DNA from: Sanghuangporus weigelae
Lineage: Eukaryota > Basidiomycota > Agaricomycetes > Hymenochaetales > Hymenochaetaceae
Direction: 5' to 3'
DNA: 64,000 nt
Assembly (NCBI GenBank): GCA_033182465.1
Contig: CP137318.1
Span: 4,427,667-4,491,666, forward strand
Shown here: positions 1 to 11,402 of the stretch, in pieces
Layout of the letters: the number at the start of each line of letters is the position of its first letter
Numbering within the stretch: the first letter of the stretch is position 1
Translations under genes and position numbers: made by a program
Notes under the pieces: generated by a model
What the model saw: only the letters and a program-made list of their open reading frames with translations
What the model was told of the DNA's origin: nothing
The model's database searches: none

Positions 1-704
1 CCTAAAATGGCGAAAATATCGGTTTTTGCCTCTTCCTTGCATGTGCAATTTTTTCTGTGATCCCTGCTGATCCAGCACCTCCCCAAAGCTATCCAGAATG
101 ATAATATGATTATAAAATGAATTTACAGACTGAGTTTGAGTTGAATTGTGTACCAGAATGTGCTGCTTTGAGCTATGCCTGAATCACTCAAAACTCATCA
201 TTTCCCCCTAGCCTCCCAGGCTCCAGGAAAAATTCTTACAGGCCAGATTCATGCATGTAAATTCATTTTGGATATAATAGACTAGGTTTGTGTACTAGCT
301 AAGGCCTCAGCATCCACTGGTGAGCTGGGCTGAACAAGTGATTCTGGTTGTATGCATCATTTTAGACAGCATCTTCCCAGCTCACCAGTGGATGCTGAGG
401 CCTTAGCTAGTACACAAACCTAGTCTATTATATCCAAAATGAATTTACATGCATGAATCTGGCCTGTAAGAATTTTTCCTGGAGCCTGGGAGGCTAGGGG
501 GAAATGATGAGTTTTGAGTGATTCAGGCATAGCTCAAAGCAGCACATTCTGGTACACAATTCAACTCAAACTCAGTCTGTAAATTCATTTTATAATCATA
601 TTATCATTCTGGATAGCTTTGGGGAGGTGCTGGATCAGCAGGGATCACAGAAAAAATTGCACATGCAAGGAAGAGGCAAAAACCGATATTTTCGCCATTT
701 TAGG
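1..704. repeat. Long perfect foldback element (MITE-like), left end possibly outside window
   Basis: Positions 1-329 are the reverse complement of 376-704 (position i pairs with 705-i at every place I checked), around a 46-nt spacer. The outer end may lie left of the window, because base 1 is still paired. Sequence right of 704, to about 890, resembles the outer arm of the second foldback at 5508-6273 (shared motifs such as a GTGAGATATG block and a TTTTGAGG block), so the two look like diverged members of one family. There is no transposase ORF. The 60-aa ORF at 627-809 lies in the arm and has no coding signs. The element sits directly against the broken 5' end of the membrane-protein gene at 890-1544. 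Confidence 0.85.
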
Positions 705-889
705 GTCATTTTTCGCTCTATTTTCTCTACAGTTTTCTTTAAGCGAAAGCCCTTTCGAAAAGATGAATTTAGCAACTTAGATGATGTGAAACCGTTGAGA
801 TTTGGGTGAGATATGATTTTATCTGTGTTTTGAGGCTCTCATGGCGAGAAAAGTGGTGAAATCACGTGATTCTCATTACTTTTGCAAAC

Positions 890-1544
890 GGCTGTAAGCT
901 AAACTGACACCTGTATTTTGCAGCTACTTTCGTCAACCTGGGTCCTCGGTCTGAGCTGCGAATGTGTGTCCCAGTGAAATTGGATGGTCTGTTCAAGGTT
1001 TTCTGGATTCCTTTGCTGGTGAACGAAGCGCTGCTTGCGTCACTGGCCATAGCTAAGTGGTCCGAGAGCCCTGGGATGCATGGCATACAAGCGACAGCCG
1101 CGAGGGAAATGGTGAAAGACCAGGCTATATACTTCATTGGGTACATATCCATTCCCTTCTTTATGATATACCCATATCTTCATACTCATGCGGCATACTC
1201 AGAACGTTCCCATTTTCACTTCTTTGCCAGCTTGTTTGGGCGATCGGCGGTGTGGGTGACTGACATTTTCTACGCACGAAGGGAAGCTGATCTTTTTGAC
1301 TACAGGAGAGATACATTGAACTGCCCAATGGATTTTCCATAGCGATAGGCAGTATTGCTTCTCAGATACTCCTTTTAAACGTGAAGAAGTATCATTATGG
1401 GCAACGGTTCGATCCGTCAAGAGCTTGTTTGGACGATCGGGTGGACGACGTTCGGAGGATACCTTTCGGCGAATGCAATTTGGAATTGGTGAACATTAGG
1501 CAGACTAGGTCCGACACAAGCTCGAAACGAGACGAGTACATTTA
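890..1544 (+). pseudogene. 5'-truncated DUF6533-type membrane protein gene
   Basis: Only the C-terminal half of a basidiomycete seven-TM DUF6533-family protein remains. The exon beginning near 926, after a TTTTGCAG acceptor, reads into MCVPVKLDGLFKVFWIPLL, then a membrane segment and the MVKDQAIYFIG block. After an intron comes a TFPFSLLCQLVWAIGG segment, and after a second intron (about 1256-1305) comes ERYIELPNGFSIAIGSIAS, followed by a hydrophilic tail that ends at a stop near 1544. This order matches the C-terminal half of the complete gene at 18621-20286. The N-terminal half, with the first membrane segments and the YD...W signature, is missing; the foldback element lies where it should be. 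This is a relic rather than a functional gene, unless exons lie left of the window. Confidence 0.75.
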
Positions 1545-3052
1545 GGGATCAGAATGCACTTGCTCAGAGCGGGGGAAGTAGCAACTCTCAACCGAGTGAT
1601 TCTTACCATGTTTATCGTATGGCATGTATCGAACGAGCTCCTTTTGCGTCGAGTTCTTCCGCACGGAATATAAGTATACGATATATTTTGAATCTCTCTG
1701 ACAAATCTACTAATCAGAAGACAATGAGACTAACCTCTCGCATACTGAAGGTGATACGTTACTTCTGAAAATGAAACCTTCGGGTTACGCTGAATGGTGC
1801 ATTCCTCTTTACTGACGCATCTGAGCTCGGTCTTGATTGGAAATGATGAAGAACAATAGAACAAGCCCAAAATTTCTGGAAAAATACGAGACGGCGTCAG
1901 TCTTTTCTGAAGAATGGACTATGCGACAGGCTTACAATTGAATTTGTCGTTTTCCTAAATCAACTTGAGCATCACTTCAATATACACTTCGTGCATGTTG
2001 GCCGCTGTCCCCCGTCATCATTCGAGATGTGATGTGTGCTCCGCAGCTTCTGCATCAAACAAGATCAAACGCCGCGCACAATCGGCATCAGACCGGAGTC
2101 CAGATCATTCACCAGCCGTGATCTATCGAGAACAAAGTCATCCGTCGAGTCACCTATCTTCACTGTCAGCCATGGGATTCATTCGCTCGAAATGGAGAAG
2201 CTTCGTCCCTCAGAATTTATAAGAGAGGGCACGCCTGGCCACAGACACGCAAGACCGTGACGTCGGTTGGAAAGATGGGCCTGAACAACTCCTGGAGTCG
2301 TATAGGCGCTCGTCGGTTTGCGGATGTATTAAATCGGCTCACGTTTTAATGAAGCTGAAAACGCTTCCATTCTGGGAGTTTCTTACCGTCGGCAGACTGG
2401 TTAATAGGTCTGAGCTATGAGGACGAGAGAGAGGATGGAAACGTCTACCTAAATCAGCACGTGCTTTTTACAGCAAGATTGATTGCATCAAAGCTTTTCT
2501 CCCACCGGAAACGGTGTTCACAGGGTCCGTCTTATATGACGTTCTGGCGCACGGCGCACCTTATCTTTCAGTGGCCTTGCATCATACGGTGCTAAGTTAC
2601 TTAGGGAAGATGGATACCCACTGACCATCGGGGGCATCAAGATACTCGTTCATCATCGCATCTTCCTCTGAATCTGGTCCGACTTCATGATTTCGTCGAA
2701 TGCGCATAGCAATCTAAATAAACGAAGACTGACTGTACATTTATCATTCGGCGAATGTTTACTTGCCGTTCGGTATTTCGTAGACACAATCGAGTTTCAC
2801 GGCCTCTATTGGGCTAGAATGGCATCAAACGATCAATTGGAGCTACATACAACAAAAGCAAACACTAGTACTCGCGGAGACGATACTGCCCGCTATACTG
2901 AATCATGATGCAATATAATTATCTCCGTGATCGCATCTTTCCGAACATCATCTAGAATTTTTCGAGAAGCACTATCTGACTGAAGCAATCTTTCCTTCAA
3001 GTATAATTGCGCATCTCAGATACTCTTACCCACTACCGGTTCTCGTACGCTA
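1545..3052. other. No gene recognised
   Basis: Short ORFs on the plus strand (1965-2222, 2036-2260, 2687-2908) overlap each other in different frames and show no recognisable domain. The stretch has no clear tandem or inverted repeat. It may hold the decayed 3' part of a former gene, but nothing can be named. Confidence 0.5.
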
Positions 3053-4587
3053 ATGACGAGCTGTTCTGCATCCCCTCGACTATGCGAACTAATTTCCAAG
3101 CTCGAGAACGGAATCTATGCCATTCAAATAACAAAACTATCAAGCGGTGAGCTGTCCTGACTGACATAATGCACCGAGAAATACTCTCATACATTTCTTT
3201 AGTTTCGTCGCTTTCTCTTTATATCTATAATCTTCGTAAGCTATCATTGTGTCGACTTTCCGAGCCTTTCAACCCACTCAGCTCGCAGTCTTGACGTGCG
3301 ATGATGAACACTCTTATATGTGGGTGAGTATGGTAAACGACGGACGCTGAGATTCGCGTAACGTATTTTATCTTGATCATGCAGACGGCCAAAATTGGAC
3401 CGGGGAAGGTCGTATATTTCTTGGTAAGTATCTGAAGTGATGTATGTGGTTACCTACTTTACTCACCCTTCTCCTAGATTCGTTACTTGTCCTTATTCGT
3501 TATGCTGTGAGTGCTTTGTGCACTCAAAGACCAACCGCTCGCTTAAAGGTTTTCAATTTAGATTCATCAACGTTGGCAAGTGATGTCAAGGTATCTCTTC
3601 CAGAAGAGTTTTACTGAAGTTTAGCAGTCATATTCCTTCCGCATGCAACGTCTATGGTATGTCGTTTGTCCATTTCCCGGAACGTCGTATAATTGTTTTC
3701 TATTAGCTGTACGTCGTTTGATCGTAAAAACTCCTAGAGCTAGCTACAACAACTCTTTCATTCTATTTATCTAGATGTAAGTAGTACAGGGTTTCCTACT
3801 TCAATTCTGATGAATCGCATCAATCAGGTCTCTTCTGGATACGATTTCACTGGTCTCCGGCATTCTCATTGGCGTTTTGACAGAAAGTGAGTCAAATATT
3901 TCCTGGTCACATCTCTAGACGCATACCTCGATAGCTGACAGAAAATTAGTTCCGCTCCTTCTTCGTATTTATGCACTCTACAATAAGAGCCGAGCAATCT
4001 TGACGTTGGTGACCTCGTGCCTTGCCTTGACTGCCATCAGTATGACAGTCATTGCTTCAAAGGTGATGGATACTGAAGAAGGTGGGAAATAGTACTATAT
4101 GCACGCTTCGTTTGCTTATATTATATTTTTAATCTACAGCACAGATGGATTACTTCGGGTCAGCATCTGATTTTCACATGTGCATCCCAACTACCTTGGA
4201 CAGGTTATACGAGGCATTCTGGATTCCCTTACTATTGAATGAAACCTTGCTTTTATCACTGTCCTTGATCAAGTGGGTCAAAATCTCTGGACGAAACGGA
4301 GTACAGACATCTGCTGCGAATTCTATGATCAAAGACTCGATCCTCTACTTCTTCGGGTATGGTGTCCTCCGAACGCTGTTAATTATCTTGCCAAAGGATC
4401 TAGCTCATTATTTCATTGCAGGACCTTCCCCTTCTTCCTCTTAAGTCAGCTCATGTGGGCATTTGGAGGAGTTAGTTAAATATTGCTTATTCGCGGGTTG
4501 ATTTGATATATAACTTATTTGAAACAAAATGCAGGAGAATTACATCGAGTTTCCGGTAGGACTTGCCATCACGATGGGCAGCATCAT
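3053..4587 (+). pseudogene. DUF6533-type membrane protein gene, C-terminus cut by a hAT-like element
   Basis: The ATG at 3053 opens an exon reading MTSCSASPRLCELISKLENG, which aligns with the start of the gene at 18621 (MSETSCGLIPLSCAELEDNL). Short introns (GTGAGC..TTTAG, GTAAGC..GCAG, GTGAGT..GCAG, GTAAGT..) join small exons giving a CDDEHSYMW block, TAKIGPGKVVYFL and IRYLSLFVML, the usual DUF6533 core. The later exon at 4145 gives FHMCIPTTLDRLYEAFWIPL and a MIKDSILYFFGYGV block. The last exon reads ENYIEFPVGLAITMGSII and is then interrupted at 4588 by a transposon end. No continuation of the C-terminal tail is visible beyond 5245, so the gene has lost its end. Exon limits are read by eye; the function of the family is not established. 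Confidence 0.75.
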
Positions 4588-5245
4588 TAGGGTTCCGACC
4601 GTATCGTATACGGATACGGCCGTATAATTTAGACTCTATACGGATACGGCCATATAGATACGACCGTATATTTGAGTACTCAGACCTTTATACGCATACG
4701 GGAGGCCCGTATATGGCTTATATAGCGCATACGGCAGCATACTTTTTTAGAAAAAATAATTAAAATAATTACACGGTCGCTTTAAGTGTTTAAGTATCAT
4801 AAGGTCCCTAACTGTTCCTGCCTTCAATCTAGCATGTCAGAGAGCAATTGTGTCGCATCCGCTTGAGAAAATACGCTCAACAGCAACGAGCCTGAACAAT
4901 CTTAGTAAGCAATTAGTATAGTACAAAGGACAAAGCTTACTAGGAATACAATGAATGTCTCTGGTAAGACGAGATAAAATGGGAAATCAAGCACGGCCGC
5001 ACGGAACTTGTCAATGTGTGTGACACGAAGAAAAAAAACTCACCGGAACTCCTCTACTCAGTGCCGACTAGTACTGTGCCGTATATGGCGCATATGCCGT
5101 ATACGGCATTTCTTTCCCAACTCTATATGGGATACGGCCGTATATATACGGGCCGTATATTTTCTTCTTTTTCTCTTATACGATACGGCTGTATTGCGTA
5201 TACGGAAAGCTGTATACACATTGTACACATACGGTTGGAACACTA
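4588..5245. mobile_element. hAT-like non-autonomous element with CCGTATACGG-type subterminal repeats
   Basis: It begins TAGGGTTCCGACCG and ends CGGTTGGAACACTA, an imperfect terminal inverted repeat shared with the copy at 7215-7824. Both ends are crowded with variants of the palindrome CCGTATACGG; subterminal repeats of this sort are typical of hAT elements. The central part (about 4755-5060) is unique and differs from the other copy. No transposase is present. The 8 bp left (AGCATCAT) and right (ACTGAACC) do not match, so either the target duplication has been lost or the flanks were rearranged. Confidence 0.75.
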
Positions 5246-5507
5246 ACTGAACCAAGCAGAAACATTCGTGGGGGAATGGTATCATCCTGAAGTCCCAACT
5301 CATGGCAAATCCTGTAGATGCTAGTCCCGTGGAGACCGATGGTCATATAGAAAAAATACAAGCATCATGCCTGTCGCGCACACATACATATGCACGGTCT
5401 GAAACCAAGCTTTCATGTTAAGTCGAAATAGTGGCGGTAAGCACATTGAACCTGGTAATACAGTCGAGAACACTTATCTGATATTTACGTAACGGGGTTT
5501 CCGACGT

Positions 5508-6273
5508 TTACTGCCTTTTTCATATGTATTGTCACTCGCGACTTCTGTGATTTTTGTCACACAGAACACCTCAAAGTATAAAAATCACCATATCTCACTC
5601 AATTCTTGACAGTTTTGCATAATCTAAGTTGCTAAACTCATAGTTTTAAAATATGTTTCAAAGTCTAACAAGGATGAAGAGAAATGAGCAAAGAATGAGT
5701 GAGATATGTCGTAAAAGGTCGATTTTAGACACATCTTTCATGTGCAGTTTTTCCTGCCCTCATCCCTGCTTCTACAGTCCTATAAGCAAGTCCAAAATGA
5801 TATGATTATTTTATTTTAAGTTTACAGGCTGACTTTGAGCTCTATTCTGTGTTGTATCTGCTGGTTTGATGCATGTCTGGGCTGAGCTCAAACCTACCTT
5901 TTCTCAAGGACCCCCAGACCTCAAAATAAATTTATTCTTAGGAAATCTGATGTCTTCAAATTCATATTATACCAATAGCATCACTTTGGTGCAGTCTAGG
6001 CTGTTGTAGCACCCAGTCTGAGGGCAGGAAAAACTGCACATGAAGGAAGTGTCTAAAATCGACCTTTTACGACATATCTCACTCATTCTTTGCTCATTTC
6101 TCTTCATCCTTGTTAGGCTTTGAAACATATTTTAAAACTATGAATTTCGAAACTTAGATCATGCAGAACGGTCAAGAATTGAGTGAGATATGGTGATTTT
6201 TATATTTTGAGGTGTTCTGTGTGACAAAAATCACAGAAGTCGCGAGTGACAATACATATGAAAAAGGCAGTAA
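5508..6273. repeat. Foldback element (long inverted repeat, MITE-like)
   Basis: Arms 5508-5765 and about 6016-6273 are near-perfect reverse complements (position i pairs with about 11781-i) with a few mismatches in the middle of the arms. The loop of about 250 bp has no coding potential. The tips read TTA-CTGCC and GGCAG-TAA, compatible with a TA or TTA target duplication. The arms share blocks with the foldback at the left edge of the window, which suggests one family. Confidence 0.85.
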
Positions 6274-6749
6274 TACGGTCATATGGTTAGGTCTCTAACC
6301 CTTCGACACTTTTCCCAGTCGCAAATCAAGATTCAGAATAGATAAATCACTCTCCGACTCAAGCATATCCGACGAATCCTTGGTGAAAATGATCGAAGTT
6401 TGTCCCTGAAATCTCGGCATTTTTCTTGACAGTTCTGATATCTATGTTTTCCTGGAGAAAGGAAAAAAAACAGTATCTCTACTGGCTCACAGTTTTGACC
6501 TACAATATCTTTCATGGACGTACCACTTCCGTGTTCCCCTCAATCGACACATATGCTGAGGTGTTAAGGAATAATACGCGGACACTACCTGCGGGAAGTT
6601 GTCTTTCAGACCATTGGACATCCACCTACATGCATTATGGATGACTTGCCATATTCAAGTAACTATCTCTTCCTACTTTCTTTATTCCATCCAGGTGTCG
6701 ATGCACTTACTTTACTCCCAGTTTCCAATGTAGATTGTCCAGAAAAGCA
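6274..6749. other. No gene recognised
   Basis: Short overlapping ORFs on both strands only. The right part may be decayed N-terminal sequence of the acyltransferase remnant that follows. Confidence 0.4.
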
Positions 6750-7100
6750 AAAGACCCTGCTGAGGGTTCATGGGTACAATTTTTGTCATTCGCTCGTCCT
6801 TCTGGCATGGCGCCAGTACGGGACTCGTTTGGGGAAACATGCGGGTTTGGCTTCAGCATCCAGCCGACTACAGTGGATTTCCGCACTTGCAAAGTTTCGT
6901 CCGTTCACCAGTTGTCATCGTACGGCATCGACTTTGACTGCCCAGACCTCCAAAGGGAAAGCCGTATACCGCCGGAGTTGCTGTGAGGTTGGAGTAATGT
7001 TCTCGTTCCATGTAGTTGATCTGGATAGCGCTGCAGACGCGGAGACCTTACTGTTGGATGAATGACGAAGCGAACATGAGTGATGCTGTGAAAGTGATAA
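6750..7100 (+). pseudogene. Remnant of a siderophore-type N-acyltransferase gene (copy 1)
   Basis: Read across frames, this stretch matches the better preserved copy on the minus strand at 34650-35230. Shared blocks are the ARPSG/LLRSAFWQVAG-like part, a GLVWGNM-like stretch, DLQRESRIP against DLQIHRKEKP, and GVMFSFHVVDLDSAADAET against GRMFSFRVVNPDDTADMEA. The blocks lie in different frames, so at least two frameshifts are present, and the sequence stops resembling the gene soon after a WMNDEAN-like block. The family assignment rests on copy 2. Together with the gene at 8667-9818 it forms the left arm of an inverted segmental duplication. Confidence 0.6.
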
Positions 7101-7214
7101 TTTAACGAAGCATCGGGCTCATGTTCAACAAGTCGTCTATGTCCTTGCCGCATTCCACTTGATAAAGAACTTCAATAGTGAACTCATGGGGTATTGTGAG
7201 ATGCTGGGTATAGG

Positions 7215-7824
7215 TAGGGTTCCGACCGCATCGTATACGGATACGGCCGTATAACTCGAGTCTTATACGGATACGACCGTATATTTGGTGGTCAAGGTCT
7301 CATACAGATACGGAACACCCGTATACGGGAATACGGCGTATACGGAGGTTCCGTAACTCTACCACATCAGGACATACTAACAAATTTTTTTTCAAAGTGT
7401 TCAAAGTGTATTTCGATGCAATGAAGGTTCTGTTCACTGATAATGGTGCTTAGGGATGATTTTCATAGCTGTCCGAGAAGATCAGCGTATATGTGCTCAC
7501 CGGATGTGTGTGAATAATCGCTTACCTGGTTGCATATCGCCAAACTCTTTGCTGACACCAGTCCTGCCGTGCTTGGTAACACTCAAAATTATGATTTCCA
7601 AAGAAAACAATCTGCTCCCCACATGGAAGGCAGGGACAAATACCCTTCCAAAGAGCATGCGAGGTGGAGTTCCGTATATGGCGCATATGCCGTATACGGC
7701 ATTTCTTTCCCAACTCTATACGGGATACGGGCCGTATATTTTCTTATTTTTCTCTTATACGATACGGCCGTATCCTGTATACGGAAGGCCGTATACGCAT
7801 TATACGCATACGGTCGGAACACTA
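7215..7824. mobile_element. hAT-like non-autonomous element with intact 8-bp target duplication
   Basis: 610 bp. Starts TAGGGTTCCGACCG and ends CGGTCGGAACACTA; flanked on both sides by GGTATAGG (7207-7214 and 7825-7832). The 8-bp target duplication and the TAGGG-like tip are hallmarks of the hAT superfamily. The ends carry many copies of CCGTATACGG-like palindromes. There is no transposase ORF; the ORFs at 7456-7896 run through repeat sequence and are not genes. Confidence 0.9.
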
Positions 7825-7832
7825 GGTATAGG

Positions 7833-8666
7833 TGAGAGGACTCGCTGTTTAAGAAGATTTATCGCACTGACCGAAAACCACCAGTTCCTTACATGACAAC
7901 GGAATGCAAACTATGATCGATGATTGCATCTCGTTGTGGGCATGAACAAGTTGCATGGACTTGCTTGCTGCATGTTTGCTTGAAAGTCGCGCACATGTGT
8001 ATCTCTTCATGGCGAGTGTCCGGATACGCCATTACATATTACGAGCCAACTCGCGCATGGAGCGACCGTAGGCAGGCTGAAACTTAGTAATACTACGTTA
8101 CTTCATGTTGGCGGCTATGATAACAGCAAACATGCATCCTTCCCTTTTTCTTACAGGTATTAATCTTGAAAACCCGTACCTTCAGACAGCGTTCAGGCTT
8201 TACTTCCATTATAGACCATCTGCACTGATTTGCGGACGTTCTCGAACTTTTCCTCGAAGAGGACATGCTGCTTTGAACTTGACTTACTTTAGACGAAATG
8301 TGCCTTTCACGTCCTTCATTCCGGGGCTGCATAGGATAGTAGGACAGCCATTTGTCAGATCTAACCATTTTCTGGCCGTACTATACGTTGTCCCAGATTC
8401 GTGTACATACGGATTTCGCTGCATATTCAAATAAAGGTCCGATTGAGAATAATAAGCCATTTGCACATCACTAAGTTTACAGTGTCCAAAGCAGAGAAAG
8501 AGCACAGCAGATACTCCTTCATTTTCAATCAGACCCAATTCTTTCACTAGGAAGACGCCTCCTTTCCAGATCGCGTAAGTCTCAAACGGACAGCGCCTAA
8601 CCTCAAGCGCGATCTGAGGCGTTCGCTAGCCTCGACGTCGTCGCGAGAGTATCCAGTCTTGTAATG
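7833..8666. other. No gene recognised
   Basis: Overlapping ORFs on both strands (for example 8105-8434 +, 8093-8368 -) share the same bases and lack recognisable domains. It lies between the two remnant genes of the left duplication arm and shows no clear match to the corresponding interval near 33.9-34.6 kb. Confidence 0.4.
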
Positions 8667-9818
8667 TTATCGCAAGTCTGTTGAAACAGCCATGAGAGCG
8701 GTACGATCACGATATGGAGGTGGAAGTTACTGCACGTCTACTGCATTCTCATGTAGAACAATGTTTTTCGGTTCAAGCACTATGTCGTCCGAAGGAGAGA
8801 CGGCGCAGGTACGTCTGCCTACTTGTACCCGAGTCTCGATCGAGCAATGAACTTGGTCCTACCCATGCGTCGGGCAATATCGCAGGTCGAGGTTAGAAGG
8901 AAGAAGAATACTAGTCCGAGAATGCCGATGATGACAATGGGCATGATGATGATTGCAATGTAATGCATAGTTGGGAAGCAGAATCGGAGTCACGAGAGTC
9001 GCCTTGGTTTGATTGCGACACCTGGAGATCCTGTTGCTTATCGGAATCGGTAGAGTTTGAGGAGAGAGAGGCAGTGCTAATATAGCAATCGTTGATGTTG
9101 TTGCCAGCCGTATTGTAGATCTTGTGCTCTTGGCCCAAACACCAGTCGCATCAGAAATAGACACTGCATTCTGAATGACTAGACGCTCTTGCTTCGGTGA
9201 TAGTCGCGAGAAACGCACCGAGTAGCTGCTTGTTAGGCCCAGCTTGGTTCGGCCAAGCCAAAATGTCATCGTTTCCATTCAGCGTCATGTTGGTACCATC
9301 ATCGAATCCAGTACTGCAATTGAAACAGTATACGGCTTCTGACCACCACTTATTCGTACTTCTAGCGGTTCACACGTTTCGAGAGACTCTGATGTCGAGA
9401 CGCTCGCTGCCAGCGTAATGCTCGTTGAAGGCGACGTCGGCAGACAATTTGTCGTAGTGTTGCTATCTTTGGGCAGAATCATGAGTATAAGGAGATGCAC
9501 CGCCTGACAATGTATACTGACCAGTGATGGTATATATGTAAGGGTCGATCCCTCCGTCCATCCCGCGACTATCAACGACCATCAGCACCAACGTCGAGCC
9601 TTTAAAAAATATGAAGGATATGCAGTAAAAATGATATCGAGGGAATGCTTATCGCTCGCCTGGTTGACCTGCCAGGATAGGCTCGACCTATCCAACCCAA
9701 TATGGCTGACTGTTGGTACACCATCCGCTTTCCATGCCACGAGATAGTACGGTGGGACACCAAAGCTTGTCGAGCCAGACTGGGACACGACAGAAATCTC
9801 ATATGTCCCGCATTCCAT
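8667..9818 (-). pseudogene. Broken copy of a single-pass membrane protein gene
   Basis: This is a diverged copy of the gene at 32739-33933. It begins MECGTYEISVVSQSGSTSFG, continues through the KADGVPTVSHIGLDRSSL block, an intron, the CEPLEVRISGGQKPYTVSIA block and SISDATGVWAKSTRS. The transmembrane segment (MHYIAIIIMPIVIIGILGL) is in another frame from the preceding SNQGDSRDSDSASQ stretch, so there is a small deletion there. In the tail an in-frame TAA stands just before the LPPPYRDRTAL motif, where the intact copy reads ARE. It is therefore non-functional. It is in the opposite orientation to its paralogue. Confidence 0.8.
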
Positions 9819-10451
9819 TAAAGATGGAGCATCCCGGTCATCTATGAGCTAGATAATCCTGAGCTGGATAACGAAATAAGAGAACACTATATATGACGCA
9901 CCCCATCCTTTCATCCCCAGAGAAACGGCACATCTCTAGGTGTACTATCCATAACGTTGAAACCAAGAATTACAGGCCAAGTGTCTACTCCGAATCTCAG
10001 ACTACTACAGATGAAGATGATTGATCAGAGAATATCACCGACGCAATGATTGTAACCCTGGACTCACATCTTGTAATATGCACGGCATGTCATTGACAGG
10101 TATGATCTTTACGAAATCGATCATGCAACGGCTTTTTCATTTCAGCAAGCAGAAGGATGATAAATTGAGGATAACTCGACTCGAACAACAAAACGAGCTG
10201 TAAGCGAGATCTGTCATCGATCAGTGACTAAGCGACGATCGGTCCGGTCAAATCAATCAGCATGTCCACTCGCATGTCCACGCCACGAAGACAGCGTCGC
10301 TTATGCCCGTCAGTCATATGTCCACTGTCCCCATGACTCGAATGGTAATCTAAACAAGAGGCGACGAGCAGAAACATGATTGCTGTCGATTTGGATGTTC
10401 CCGAGATATTGATACTCCAAAACCGGTAAGCATTACAATTTGCTAGGAAAC
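9819..10451. other. No gene recognised
   Basis: Sequence upstream of the minus-strand remnant. One 60-aa plus-strand ORF (10021-10203) without features. The last 8 bases (TAGGAAAC) are the target duplication of the next element. Confidence 0.5.
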
Positions 10452-11142
10452 TAGGGTAGGATAGGAAACTCCGAGTTAGCTGTTTCCACAGTTTCCACCG
10501 TGGTTTCCCACGGTGTATCCAACGTTGGCAACACCATGGGCCGGAAATGGCGGTGTGGAAACTGTGGAAACTCGAAAAGTGTGGGTAAGCTTACCACAAG
10601 CTAGAACTAGATAGTTTATCATCTGAAAAGGAAAGTTTTGTCGAAGCGCATATAAGAATATAAATGAAAACAATTGCAAATACAACAATTAGTGTCTGTT
10701 AGGGTTTTGTCACCTGAAGAACTCGAAATACAGCTCAATCGACTTCACAATATTGTCTTGTATAGTCTTCCCAGTTCACTGCCATGCTCAAGCAATTATT
10801 ATTATTTCATTGGCTTTGGACTTGGGCAATGAGGAGATATGGAAGATGTGATCAATATACATGCAGTTCTGTCGAATTTCTTTGCAACAAATCACTCCCA
10901 GTTCACTCAAAGCTTCTTACAAGCACATTACGTGCTGAGTGTCAAATGCAATCTATTTTTTTTGACTCGATGTATGTACAGCAACAGCAAGACTTCAATG
11001 ACAAATAGACAAAATAACTATTTTTGGAAATATTATGTAGTACATTCCCACGGGTTTCCAACGTTTCCACACCACCCACCTGCCGAGTTTACTTGTGGAA
11101 ACTAGTTTCCACAAGCCCATTTGAGTTTCCTCTCCTACCCTA
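10452..11142. mobile_element. hAT-like non-autonomous element, GTTTCCAC family
   Basis: 691 bp with terminal inverted repeats: the left end TAGGGTAGGATAGGAAACTC equals the reverse complement of the right end except at one base. It is flanked by an exact 8-bp duplication TAGGAAAC (10444-10451 and 11143-11150). Subterminal regions are dense in GTTTCCAC/GTGGAAAC motifs in both orientations. It is unrelated in internal sequence to the CCGTATACGG family but has the same hAT hallmarks. There is no transposase; ORFs inside it (10784-11008 and others) are small and featureless. Confidence 0.9.
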
Positions 11143-11402
11143 TAGGAAACATCACTCCCGTACTGGTACCACACACTTATCACTGCTGTTGCTGCTGTCC
11201 TGTCCATCAAAGTTCCTTACGTATCGGTACATTGGTAAGTGAGAGTTCGATCTGATTATATACGTTGCTTACTCTCAGCGTTTATCTGTAGGCTCTTCCA
11301 TCAGCATCTCGGATATAATTAGTATGCCAACCATTCGATCTGCACGCTGGCACTTGGACATCCTCATCGTTCTATCAATCGTGTATTTCGACTTGCGCTG
11401 GT

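Noticed and set aside
627-809. 60-aa ORF in the foldback arm
   Set aside because: Lies in the inverted repeat, with no domain and no support.
4563-5361. ORFs rich in Arg/Tyr/Ile (for example RPYRIRIRPYNLDSIRIRPY) as a repeat protein
   Set aside because: They are translations of CCGTATACGG-type transposon end repeats in several frames.
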